Shown here one piece after another: positions 54,082-62,437 of a stretch of DNA of 64,000 bases. Source of the stretch: Erwinia billingiae Eb661 (GTDB lineage Bacteria > Pseudomonadota > Gammaproteobacteria > Enterobacterales > Enterobacteriaceae); NCBI RefSeq assembly GCF_000196615.1, contig NC_014306.1, forward strand, positions 4,154,001-4,218,000, given 5' to 3'. Position 1 is the first letter of the stretch. Each line of letters begins with the position of its first letter. The notes below the pieces were generated by a model that did no database searches, was not told where the DNA came from, and saw only the letters and a list, made by a program, of their open reading frames with translations. The position numbers and the translations under genes are program-made.

Positions 54082-55074
54082 TTAGTTGATCATCTGTAAG
54101 TTTCTTGCCGCTACCACTAAATGCGGATCGGGTTGTCTTTTACCTGCTGCGATAGCCTGCAGCCTGATACATGTTGTTTGTCCCCGTGCCATGCCAATCA
54201 CCAGCCCGCTTTCACCTTGCTGAAAGAGCTGCAAGGCCTGCTGACCGGAAGCGGAGGCCAGTAACCGGTCGGCTGTCACAGGCGTCGCCGCGCGCTGACA
54301 ATATCCCGGCAGGGTGTAACGCACCGGCACATCGAGCGTCGCTTCAAGCTGCTGCCCTAACGCCACCGCACCGCCCTGGCTTCCTGCCATTACCCTTCCG
54401 CTGCCTGCCACGCCTTCGGCACACACCACGATGCCGTAGCCAAAAGGCGCGTTGAGACAGTGGCGTAAGCGCTGCTGCAACCAGTGCATGTCCGGCGGGA
54501 TCTCCGGGATTAACACCGCATGTGCCGCGCCGGCCAACGCACCGCTGAGCGCCAGATGCCCACAGCCTGCACCGAACGCTTCCAGCAGATAAATCCGCCC
54601 CGGCATGTTGTGCGCCGTACCGTGCAGCTGGTCCAGCGCCTGCGCAATCACTCCCACCGCGCTGCTAAAGCCCAGCGTGTCATCCAGACCGGGGATGTCA
54701 TTGTCTACCGTCATCGGGATCAGCAGGACTGGCTGCCCCTCTTCCTGCAAACACCTTGCCGCCTGCAGCGAACCGCCGCCGCCAAACACCAGCAGCAGAT
54801 CGACGTCAAGTTCCCGTAACCGCCTGCGGATGCTGGCCCTTCCCGCCGGCTGCCAGGCAAGCTGACTGCGGGCGCTGCGTAAAACGTTACGGTTGCTGGC
54901 GACCGCCAGCCTGACCTCGGTTTCATTCAGCATAAAAGGCGCGTGATGAATAATGCCGTCATAGCCACCATGAAACGCCAGCACAGATTCAGCGTGCTGA
55001 ACCAGCGGCAAAATAGCCGAATTAATCCCTACGGCATCTCCGCCGCTGGCAATCAGTGCAATTTTTCGCTTCAT
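54082..55074 (-). CDS. Divergent ATP-phosphofructokinase family sugar kinase
   Basis: A 330-residue PfkA-family protein. Retained relative to E. coli PfkA: the catalytic Asp (D124 of TVDND), Arg160, Glu191 (IPEI), Arg252 and Arg261. Changed: GGDGS to GGGGS (98-102, loss of the Asp that helps hold Mg-ATP), MGR to FGA (167-169, loss of the fructose-6-phosphate Arg) and the His of GHIQRGG to Tyr258. So it may phosphorylate a different sugar phosphate. It sits in the PTS operon between the EIIA and EIIB genes, where it would turn the imported sugar-phosphate into a bisphosphate for the aldolase. Confidence 0.85.
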   Translation of the reverse strand: MKRKIALIASGGDAVGINSAILPLVQHAESVLAFHGGYDGIIHHAPFMLNETEVRLAVASNRNVLRSARSQLAWQPAGRASIRRRLRELDVDLLLVFGGGGSLQAARCLQEEGQPVLLIPMTVDNDIPGLDDTLGFSSAVGVIAQALDQLHGTAHNMPGRIYLLEAFGAGCGHLALSGALAGAAHAVLIPEIPPDMHWLQQRLRHCLNAPFGYGIVVCAEGVAGSGRVMAGSQGGAVALGQQLEATLDVPVRYTLPGYCQRAATPVTADRLLASASGQQALQLFQQGESGLVIGMARGQTTCIRLQAIAAGKRQPDPHLVVAARNLQMIN

Positions 55075-55086
55075 GATCGGGCTCTT

Positions 55087-55530
55087 TTAAAACTGGCTGA
55101 GAATATCCAGTACGGCGTGTTTACTTCGGGCATTCTTTAATTTATCCAGCACGTCATCTTCGCAAAAAAGCCGGGACAGGCTGGCAATCATTTCAATATG
55201 TGAATGACTGTCGATGGCCGCCAGGGCAAATACTACATAAACAGGATCGTTATCAGGGCTATTAAAACTGACGCCTTCGGAAATAATGATTAGCGACAGT
55301 GCTGTTTTAATCACGCCCTCTTCCGGTCTGGCATGGGGCATTGCGATGCCTTCACCTAACACATAATAGGGCCCTATTTCCCGATGCATATCATAGATGG
55401 CGTTCAGGTAGCGCGGCTCCACGGAGCCGTTGTCCACCATCGGTTGCACGGCCAGCTTCACCGCGTGTTGCCAATCATTAACATGGGTGAACAGTGAAAG
55501 ATTACTTTCGTTAATCCAGTCAGTCAGCAT
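55087..55530 (-). CDS. PTS EIIA component, mannitol/ascorbate (UlaC) type
   Basis: A 147-residue cytoplasmic EIIA protein with the active-site His in GEGIAMPHARPEEGV; it passes phosphate from HPr to EIIB. Family blocks ALSLIIISEGVSFNSPDNDPVYVVFALAAIDSHSHIEMIASLSRLF. It is the first gene of the EIIA, PFK-like, EIIB, EIIC, small-protein run. The 230 bases upstream up to the P-loop kinase are AT-rich and probably hold its promoter. Confidence 0.92.
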   Translation of the reverse strand: MLTDWINESNLSLFTHVNDWQHAVKLAVQPMVDNGSVEPRYLNAIYDMHREIGPYYVLGEGIAMPHARPEEGVIKTALSLIIISEGVSFNSPDNDPVYVVFALAAIDSHSHIEMIASLSRLFCEDDVLDKLKNARSKHAVLDILSQF

Positions 55531-55760
55531 AGTGTTCCTTATTTAGAAAATAAGCGTTAATTCAATATACTTTCCAGCCAAGGGTTAAAACGTGATCCAG
55601 TCACCTATTTTAAAATTAAATAAAAAATAATTTAGCCTAAAAAGAGATTGAAAAATAAAGCAATAAGATCACGCTGGTAATTTAATAAAAACCAGTGAAG
55701 TTTCATTTAAAATAAATGATATTGAGATCGTTTCTGCCATTAATTCAGGCGGAAAAGTTA

Positions 55761-56354
55761 TCAGTTATAATTAACTGTGGTTAAAACCTCTCTGGTCCAG
55801 GCAATAATATTTTCATTGTTGATAACCTGACTCTGGTCGGCAATATACACCGGACTTAACTGCATCGGCCCGGCACGTTCGGCCAGTGCAATCAGTTCAG
55901 GAATATATTCGGCGCCGGGATGACCGGGTAAACGATCGCCCAACCGGGCCGCATAACGTTGCGCCGCCAGTTCGCCGGTAAGCTGACACCAGATTTCGGC
56001 CAGGGATTTGACGTTCGCCTGCTGTAAGTAATTCACCAGACTCTCTTTGGGTTGGAAGCCAAACCACGCATCAACAATAAAGGTGCAGCCTTGTGGCGCT
56101 GCGGCAATCACAGACCAAATGGCCTGATAGCTGGCAATGCCCAGCCGACGATTAAGCGGACGATCCAGCTGTTCGAACTGCTGCATAAACGGTTCTTTGA
56201 TGCCGTCCACCGACAACACGGGCCAGCCGGTTGCCTGCGATACTGCCCGCGCGATGCTGCTTTTTCCCGAAGCGGGGATGCCGTTAACCATCACGACGCG
56301 TTTACCGGCGTTGACCGGGGCGGCGTGGCTGGCGGTTGCCCTTCCATCAGACAT
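55761..56354 (-). CDS. P-loop kinase-like protein
   Basis: A 197-residue nucleotide kinase-like protein: Walker A GIPASGKSS near residues 25-33, then VDGIKEPFM and a lid with arginines (AQRYAARLGDR). It resembles chloramphenicol phosphotransferase/zeta-like or AAA-type small kinases that act on sugars or small molecules. The start overlaps the aldolase gene by 8 bases, so they are made together. As second kinase in the locus it may phosphorylate an unphosphorylated sugar or intermediate. Confidence 0.75.
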   Translation of the reverse strand: MSDGRATASHAAPVNAGKRVVMVNGIPASGKSSIARAVSQATGWPVLSVDGIKEPFMQQFEQLDRPLNRRLGIASYQAIWSVIAAAPQGCTFIVDAWFGFQPKESLVNYLQQANVKSLAEIWCQLTGELAAQRYAARLGDRLPGHPGAEYIPELIALAERAGPMQLSPVYIADQSQVINNENIIAWTREVLTTVNYN

Positions 56355-57288
56355 GATTGACCTGCTCCTCGCTTTTCACTTCCGCCGTGGCGGCGGTAAA
56401 ATATTTCCCGATAACCGCCTGAATCTCCCGCAGTCTTGGCACCGCCAGGGTTTCCAGCTTTTCACGGGTCACCGTGCGGTCCAGCGAGATACAGTCTTTC
56501 CATAATGCACGGCCTGCAATCACACCGGAAGCCCCATTGCTCATGGCATCGGCCACCTGTCCGAGGAAGGTTGCGTGGTCAACACCGGCGGAGAGCACGG
56601 CCCACGGCACATCGCCGGAAATTTCAGTGATGGCGGCACAGGCGGCAGGCGATCCCGGATAAGGAATTTTCAGCACTTTCGCACCGCAATCCAGCGACAG
56701 TTTGGTGCCTTCAAAGATAAGCGACGGGACCTTGCTTTTATAGTCAGCATCGCTCTCGCCTTCTAACTGATAGGTAAGGAACTCGACCACCAGCAGCAGA
56801 TCTTCTTTGCTGAAGTCTTCGATACAGTGGCGGAGAATAGCGAGGTTATGGTCGTTGGCCTCCGGACGATCGGCACGCAGGTAGACCATGATTTTGCCGC
56901 CGTTGCCGCCCAGCTCACGCACGCGGCGGGCGTTGATGCCTTCCACCAGACGTGAATTGCGGTAGCCTTCGGCGGTGGTATCCCAGCCTGAGGCATCCAG
57001 CCCAATCAGCAGCGCGGTGTCGCGGGCAATGATGCCGTCATCCACCAAATCGGGGACCGCACAGACCGGATCCACCAGCACGCAGGAGGCCTGGCTTGCC
57101 AGATACTGGGTGATGTCCGCCTTGATGCGACCGAGTTGCTGTTCGGAAATGGCTTTCTGCTGATCCGGGTCGGATGAGAGCAGGCTGCGCATTGCGCCAC
57201 GCTGATCGCAGGCAATGACCAGCATTGCGCCGTTGCTGCCGCAAATCTGTTGATAACCACGCAGTTCTGACGTTGACATATGTGACAT
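56347..57288 (-). CDS. Class I ketose-bisphosphate aldolase, LacD/YihT type
   Basis: Aldolase of 313 residues from the family of tagatose-1,6-bisphosphate aldolase LacD and sulfofructose-phosphate aldolase YihT. The Schiff-base Lys207 is in AKVLKIPYPGS, the family position. Other blocks are MLVIACDQRGAMR, CVLVDPVCAVPD and PWAVLSAGVDHATFLGQVADAMSNGASGVIAGRALW. AGGAG lies 9 bases before the ATG. It should cleave a six-carbon sugar (bis)phosphate to dihydroxyacetone phosphate and a second aldehyde. Divergent from the SorC-type gene. Confidence 0.9.
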   Translation of the reverse strand: MSHMSTSELRGYQQICGSNGAMLVIACDQRGAMRSLLSSDPDQQKAISEQQLGRIKADITQYLASQASCVLVDPVCAVPDLVDDGIIARDTALLIGLDASGWDTTAEGYRNSRLVEGINARRVRELGGNGGKIMVYLRADRPEANDHNLAILRHCIEDFSKEDLLLVVEFLTYQLEGESDADYKSKVPSLIFEGTKLSLDCGAKVLKIPYPGSPAACAAITEISGDVPWAVLSAGVDHATFLGQVADAMSNGASGVIAGRALWKDCISLDRTVTREKLETLAVPRLREIQAVIGKYFTAATAEVKSEEQVNHV

Positions 57289-57547
57289 TATTTTTGTCTC
57301 CTGGACAGTTTTTCAGTTTTAGAACACGGTTACAGCCTCATTTTTCAGTGTGCGACTTCATACCCGATCCCCCTGGAGCATCAGTGCTGATGCGGCGTCC
57401 TGTCAGGGTTTTTGCCGGGTATACGCATTGCAATTTGTGGGGTGTTGCGCAATAATCCTTCAATCGATGAACTGAGTGTAATACATTGCAGAAAGGAATT
57501 TCAAGCTGAAAGAACCTCTTTTACAAGACGCCGCGACAACGCGGGCG

Positions 57548-58456
57548 ATGATGCATATGGTGGCAAAGTTGCACTATCAGTCAGACATGGCTCAGGTGGA
57601 CATTGCTAAAAAACTGGGCGTATCGACCGCCACCATCTCGCGGCTGCTCAACAAAGCCCGCGCGGCGGGGATCGTGCGGATCGAGGTGGTGGAACTGACG
57701 TCGCCTGAAGAGATCACCGCCGATCTTATCCAGCGGCTGGGGCTGAAAAGCGCCGCCGTGGTGGAGCCACCGCCGACCAATATCCTCGGCTCGCTGGCCA
57801 CGCCGCTGGCGGGTTTGCTGCAGCAGGCCGATCTGGCGGCCGGTTCGGTGATCGGCATTGGCTGGGGTCGTGCGGTGCGGGAAGTGACCATGGGCGGCCT
57901 GCCGAAAATTCCTGGCGTGATGACGGTAGCGATGAACGGCGGGATGCAGCAGGCGGCGGCGCATTTTCAGATCAATGAATTTGTCCGTCAGGCGGCGGAA
58001 CAGATGGGCGGCGTGCCGCATTTCCTGCATGCGCCCTACCTGACCTCGCCGATGCTGCGTGAGGCATTTCTGGCTGATGCCGGCGTGCAGCAAATTATTT
58101 CACTGTGGGATAACCTCGACGTGGCGATTGTCGGCGTCGGCTTAACCCATCATCTGCCGGCCCCGTCAGAAACCACCACCGCCACCGCCAACGAGCAGGC
58201 GCTCAGCCAGGCGGCGGGCGACGTGCTGCGGCATTACGTGACCGAAAGCGGTGAGATCCTGCACTGGGAAGGCGAAGAGCGGATGATCGCCGCCTCCACC
58301 GCCCAACTGCGCAATACCACGCTGAGTATTGGCGTGGCGGCCACGCCGGAAAAAGCGGCTGGCATCATTGGCGCGGTGCGCTCCGGGATGATCAACGCGC
58401 TGGTGACCGATGTCACCACCGCCCAGGCAATCCTCGACCGCTTAATGGTGGAGTGA
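57548..58456 (+). CDS. SorC/DeoR-type sugar-responsive regulator
   Basis: Regulator of about 302 residues: helix-turn-helix MAQVDIAKKLGVSTATISRLLNKARAAGIV and a sugar-phosphate-binding domain from about 60 (GSVIGIGWGRAVREVTMGGLP... NALVTDVTTAQAILDRL). It lies divergent from the aldolase/kinase operon and should control it and the PTS genes. The ATG at 57548 has no ribosome site; the CTG at 57506 in frame has AGGA eight bases before it and restores residues normally present in family N-termini, giving 316 residues. Confidence 0.88.
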   Translation: MMHMVAKLHYQSDMAQVDIAKKLGVSTATISRLLNKARAAGIVRIEVVELTSPEEITADLIQRLGLKSAAVVEPPPTNILGSLATPLAGLLQQADLAAGSVIGIGWGRAVREVTMGGLPKIPGVMTVAMNGGMQQAAAHFQINEFVRQAAEQMGGVPHFLHAPYLTSPMLREAFLADAGVQQIISLWDNLDVAIVGVGLTHHLPAPSETTTATANEQALSQAAGDVLRHYVTESGEILHWEGEERMIAASTAQLRNTTLSIGVAATPEKAAGIIGAVRSGMINALVTDVTTAQAILDRLMVE

Positions 58457-58457
58457 T

Positions 58458-58494
58458 AATAATTCCCCCTGATTTATTCGGGGGCGTTATTTTT
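58458..58494 (+). terminator. Intrinsic terminator of the SorC-type gene
   Basis: Stem AATAA..CCCCC with GGGGG..TTATT, 10-base loop, ending TTATTTTT, directly after the stop codon. Confidence 0.75.
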
Positions 58495-58538
58495 AGCAGC
58501 ACGTTATGCGTTTTTCAGAATTATCTTTCCGCGCAAAT

Positions 58539-58557
58539 AACAATAAGAATGGTTATC
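58539..58557. promoter_or_regulatory. Fur-like box upstream of ftnA
   Basis: AACAATAAGAATGGTTATC matches 13 of 19 Fur consensus positions. It lies about 190 bases before ftnA in an AT-rich leader. In E. coli ftnA is turned on by Fur-iron, so a binding site here would make sense. Confidence 0.5.
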
Positions 58558-58745
58558 AAAACCATTTGGAAAATTGAATAATTGGTATTAATGCGCGAAT
58601 AGTTATCACTTAACTATCATAATGTTACGAACACCAAATAATAAGATAAAAACCGCAACTAACGGTTTTTATTTAGGCAACATGCGTGCATAATTGCGCC
58701 CAATGACACTTCTAATAATATCCCATCATCGCTAATGGAGCCTTT

Positions 58746-59255
58746 ATGCTGACTGCCGACATGACCGCCAAACTGAACGATCAATTAAACCTGGAGTTCT
58801 ACTCTGCCAATCTGTACCTGCAGATGAGCGCCTGGTGTGCTGACAAAGGGTTTGAAGGGGCTGCGGCCTTTATGCGTGAACACTCCGTTGAAGAGATGCA
58901 GCATATGCAGCGTCTGTTTAACTACCTGAGCGACACCGGCGCGATGCCGGTACTGGGCAGCATTGCGGCTCCGCCAGTGACCTTTAACTCGCTGAACGAA
59001 GTGCTGGAGCAGGCTTACGAGCACGAGAAGCTGATCACTGGCAAGATCAACGAACTGGCGCACGCGTCAATGACCACTCAGGACTACTCAACCTTTAACT
59101 TCCTGCAGTGGTACGTTTCCGAGCAGCACGAAGAAGAGAAGCTGTTCAAATCCGTGCTGGATAAACTGGCGCTGGTTGGCACCGGTGGACAGGGCATGTT
59201 CTTCGTTGATAAAGATCTGATGAAGATGAGCACCACCAGCAACCCACAGGCTTAA
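58746..59255 (+). CDS. ftnA: Non-haem ferritin FtnA
   Basis: Iron-storage ferritin of 169 residues. The four-helix bundle carries the ferroxidase ligands ([32 protein letters not shown], and [14 protein letters not shown]). It matches E. coli FtnA over nearly the full length ([25 protein letters not shown]). GGAG is 5-8 bases before the ATG. The 289 bases upstream are AT-rich and contain a Fur-like site. Confidence 0.96.
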   Translation: MLTADMTAKLNDQLNLEFYSANLYLQMSAWCADKGFEGAAAFMREHSVEEMQHMQRLFNYLSDTGAMPVLGSIAAPPVTFNSLNEVLEQAYEHEKLITGKINELAHASMTTQDYSTFNFLQWYVSEQHEEEKLFKSVLDKLALVGTGGQGMFFVDKDLMKMSTTSNPQA

Positions 59256-59286
59256 GCCGGGTCCGTCCGGGCGCGATAGCCCAAGT

Positions 59287-59330
59287 TAAAAAAAACGCCT
59301 GACAGCATTTGTCAGGCGTTTTGCTTTTTA
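59287..59330. terminator. Bidirectional terminator between ftnA and the dehydrogenase operon
   Basis: A-run, stem AACGCCTGACA with TGTCAGGCGTT, 5-base loop, then TTGCTTTTT. It serves the convergent ftnA and cytochrome c genes. Confidence 0.93.
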
Positions 59331-59338
59331 GTGGCAGG

Positions 59339-60640
59339 TTATTGCTGCGGTTGTTGCTGCTTGTCCGGATCCTTGCGCTCCACGGTCGACACCGTTTTAC
59401 GCAACGCTTTCACCTGCTCGGGTTTCACCGCCGGCGCATTATTCCCCCAACTGCTGCGAACAAAGGTCGACAGATCCGCCACCTGGCGATCGTCCAGACG
59501 CCAGCCGAAGTCCGGCATGGTCAATCCGGTCACCGCTTTATGCGTTACCGCCGCTTTGCCCCCGCGCAGGACAATGCTTATCAGTGACGACGGATCGTCG
59601 CTTAAGATCGCCGGGTTGTGTGCCAGCGCCGGGAAGGTTTTACTGTAACCTTTACCGTCGGTGCGGTGACAGGCGGCGCAGTTATCCATATACACCTGCG
59701 CTCCCGGTTTGCTCATATCCCCTGTTACCAGCGCTGCCTGGGTACGGCTGTCGGGTTCGGGTGCCACGGCTTTTGGATTCGACGATTTCAGGCTTTTCAG
59801 GTACACCGCCATCGCATTCACATCCCGATCGCTCAGATGCTGCGTGCTGTGCTCAATCACGTCGGTCATCGATCCGAACGCGGCGCTGTTTGCCGTCCAG
59901 CCGGTTTGCAGGAAGCTGACGATATCCTGCTGCGACCAGCTGCCAATGCCGGCGTGCACGTTGCCGGTCAGGTCCGGCGCGTGCCAGCCTTCCAGCGTGC
60001 CGCCGGTCAGGTAAGCCGAATCCTTCTGGTTCAACGCTTTTTCCTGGAAACCGATGCCGCGCGGCGTATGGCAGGTGCCGCAGTGCTCCAGCCCCTGAAC
60101 CAGATAAGCGCCGCGGTTCCATTCCGCACTCTGACTGCTGTCCGGCTGATATCGACTGTCGTCATGGAACGCCCAGTTCCACACCGTTAGCGGCCAGCGC
60201 ATGCTTAACGGCCAGGGAATATCGCTGTCGCGGTCGGCCTGATGCACGGCCGGCACTTCGTTCATAAAGTAGTCGTACAGCGCGTGCATATCCTCATCAG
60301 TGATCTTCGCGAATGCGGTGTAAGGCATCGCCGGATACAACCGGTGTCCGTCTTTCGCCACGCCGCCACGCACCGCGTTGGCAAAGTCGTCATAACTGTA
60401 ATCGCCGATGCCGGTTTGCTTATCCGGGGTGATGTTGGTGGAATAAATTGCACCTACCGGGGTGACCATCCTCAGCCCACCGGCAAAATTCGCGCCGCCC
60501 GCCGAGGTGTGGCACGCCGCGCAGTCACCGGCCTGTGCCAGATAATGCCCTTTGCTCACCGGCGCGTCTGTCGCCGATGCTGACGCGGAAGCCAGACCGG
60601 CAAACAGCAAAGACGCTAACCATCCAGAATGCTTGATCAT
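59339..60640 (-). CDS. Gluconate 2-dehydrogenase cytochrome c subunit
   Basis: Membrane-attached tri-haem cytochrome c of 433 residues. Three haem motifs are seen: CAACHTSAGG near 40, CGTCHTPRG near 190 and CAACHRTDG near 315. A signal peptide ends SASASA. The layout matches the cytochrome subunit of membrane-bound gluconate or sorbitol dehydrogenases. It carries electrons from the FAD subunit to ubiquinone. It is the last gene of the three-gene operon, 15 bases after the FAD subunit gene. Confidence 0.92.
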   Translation of the reverse strand: MIKHSGWLASLLFAGLASASASATDAPVSKGHYLAQAGDCAACHTSAGGANFAGGLRMVTPVGAIYSTNITPDKQTGIGDYSYDDFANAVRGGVAKDGHRLYPAMPYTAFAKITDEDMHALYDYFMNEVPAVHQADRDSDIPWPLSMRWPLTVWNWAFHDDSRYQPDSSQSAEWNRGAYLVQGLEHCGTCHTPRGIGFQEKALNQKDSAYLTGGTLEGWHAPDLTGNVHAGIGSWSQQDIVSFLQTGWTANSAAFGSMTDVIEHSTQHLSDRDVNAMAVYLKSLKSSNPKAVAPEPDSRTQAALVTGDMSKPGAQVYMDNCAACHRTDGKGYSKTFPALAHNPAILSDDPSSLISIVLRGGKAAVTHKAVTGLTMPDFGWRLDDRQVADLSTFVRSSWGNNAPAVKPEQVKALRKTVSTVERKDPDKQQQPQQ

Positions 60641-60655
60641 CTTTTTTCTTCCCTG

Positions 60656-62434
60656 TTAAGCCTGAACCAGCGGTCCGGGATTGGCCAGATACTGCGTACG
60701 AATGGCATTGGCCGCAAACAGCGCGGTTGCCCCCACGATCCCGGTCGGGTTATAGGCCAGGTTCTGCGGGAAGCAGCAGGCGCCCAGCACAAACACGTTC
60801 GGCACATCCCAGCTTTGCAGGTACTTATTCACCACGCTGTTTCTCGGGTTATCGCCCATGATCGCGCCACCGGTGGTGTGCGTGGACTGGTACGGACGCA
60901 CGTCGTAATGTGCGTTCATGCCCATAAAACCGACCTCGTAATGATCGGGTGCCATCGCCTTAACGATGCCTTCGGCTTTGTCCTTGATAAAGTTGGTCAT
61001 CTTCAGTTCGTTCTGTTGCCAGTCGAAGGTCATCCGCAGCAGCGGCTGGCCATGAACATCGCGATAGGTCGGGTCAAGGTCGAGATAACACTGCTTGTAC
61101 GGCATCACCGAACCGGACGATCCGACGCCCATCGCGTGCAGATAGTTATCCTTAATCGACTGCTTCCAGCCCGATCCCCAACGCGGCGCGTTTTTCGGCG
61201 TGCTCATTTGCTGAATAGGACGGCCGCCGGTGGTGGTGGCCGAGATGGTCGCGCCGCCAATGAATCCCAAGCTGCTGTGGTCGAAATTCTCGGCGTTGAA
61301 GTCGTCCATAAACACGCTGGTTGCGCCGGTTGCGGCAAACGGATTGAAGATTTTTTCTTTGTTGTAGAACAGCTTGATGCCGCCGTTCATCTGGTAGGCG
61401 TAGTTCTTGCCGACCACCCCTTCGCCGGTGATCGGGTCGTAAGGCTTGCCGATTTTCGACAGCAGCAGCAGACGCACGTTATTCAGCTGGAAAGTGCTCA
61501 GCACCACAATCGATGCAGGCTGCTCCACTTCCTGGCCCTGCGCATCGATATAGGTCACGCCGGTGGCTTTTTTGCCGCTGAAGTCGGTGTTCACCCGGAT
61601 CACCTGCGCCTGAGTGCGCAGCTCAAAGTTCTTGTGCTGATAGAGCGCCGGCAGCACGGTGGTTTGTGGCGAGGCTTTGGAGTAGTTAAAGCAGCCGAAA
61701 CGTTCACAGAAACCGCAGTAATTACAGACGCCCAGCTGCACGCCGTACGGGTTGGTATAGGATTCAGTGCAGATAGCGGCAGGCAGCGTAAACGGGTGAT
61801 AGCCCAGTCCCTCCGCGGCCTGGGAAAACAGCTGGCCGCCGAACTGACGCTTTTGCGCTTTGGTCGGATACGGATTCTGACGCGGCGCTTCAAAAGGATT
61901 GCCGGTTTCCTGCTTCTGGCCGTTGAGGTTGCCCGCATCGCCAGACGCGCCGCAAATCTTCTCAAACTTGTCGAAATAGGGCTCCATTTCCGCGTAGGTA
62001 AACGGGTAATCCTGCACCGTCATATCCTGCGGAATAAACGAGGCGCCGTAACGTTCAATCACCGTGCTGCGCATTTTCAGGTCGGCTTCCAGCGGACGCC
62101 ATAACATTCCGTTCCAGTGCACGCCTGCCCCGCCGACGCCATCGCCCGGCAGGAAAGAACCGAAGCGGCGATACGGCATGGCGGTATCCGCCGTGGCATG
62201 ACGCACCGTCACCGTTTCGCGCGCGGCATTCTGGAACAGCTTCAGGCGAATGCCGTAGGTCAGCTCATCGGTATTGCGCGGGTAAGCAAAATCAGGGTAG
62301 GTATCGCGTTGTTCGCCACGTTCAAGGGCGAGAATATTCAGCCCGCTGTTGGCCAGTTCCATCGCCATCAGGGATCCGGTCCAGCCGAAGCCGACGATCA
62401 CCATATCCACGGGATCTTTTTTGATTGCTGCCAT
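60656..62434 (-). CDS. Gluconate 2-dehydrogenase FAD (GMC) subunit
   Basis: Catalytic subunit of 592 residues, GMC oxidoreductase type. The FAD-binding loop is VIVGFGWTGSLMAMELANSG (14-33). A cysteine cluster GVCNYCGFCERFGC (about 233-246) corresponds to the Fe-S/disulfide region of FAD glucose dehydrogenases. The C-terminal part has HTTGGAIMGDNPRNSVVNKYLQSWDVPNVFVLGAC, with the catalytic His of the family. Oxidises gluconate to 2-ketogluconate at the periplasmic face. It has no export signal of its own and is expected to ride on the Tat-exported small subunit. Confidence 0.93.
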   Translation of the reverse strand: MAAIKKDPVDMVIVGFGWTGSLMAMELANSGLNILALERGEQRDTYPDFAYPRNTDELTYGIRLKLFQNAARETVTVRHATADTAMPYRRFGSFLPGDGVGGAGVHWNGMLWRPLEADLKMRSTVIERYGASFIPQDMTVQDYPFTYAEMEPYFDKFEKICGASGDAGNLNGQKQETGNPFEAPRQNPYPTKAQKRQFGGQLFSQAAEGLGYHPFTLPAAICTESYTNPYGVQLGVCNYCGFCERFGCFNYSKASPQTTVLPALYQHKNFELRTQAQVIRVNTDFSGKKATGVTYIDAQGQEVEQPASIVVLSTFQLNNVRLLLLSKIGKPYDPITGEGVVGKNYAYQMNGGIKLFYNKEKIFNPFAATGATSVFMDDFNAENFDHSSLGFIGGATISATTTGGRPIQQMSTPKNAPRWGSGWKQSIKDNYLHAMGVGSSGSVMPYKQCYLDLDPTYRDVHGQPLLRMTFDWQQNELKMTNFIKDKAEGIVKAMAPDHYEVGFMGMNAHYDVRPYQSTHTTGGAIMGDNPRNSVVNKYLQSWDVPNVFVLGACCFPQNLAYNPTGIVGATALFAANAIRTQYLANPGPLVQA

Positions 62435-62437
62435 GTG

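Noticed and set aside
55580-55615. Possible CRP site before the EIIA gene (GTGATCCAGTCAC)
   Set aside because: The two half-sites are one base too close for a CRP dimer site (five instead of six bases between).
60629-62104. A 491-codon open frame on the plus strand
   Set aside because: It is antisense to the FAD subunit gene; in GC-rich DNA such frames arise from codon bias. The minus-strand protein has full GMC-family motifs, the plus-strand one has His/Arg-rich composition and no family.
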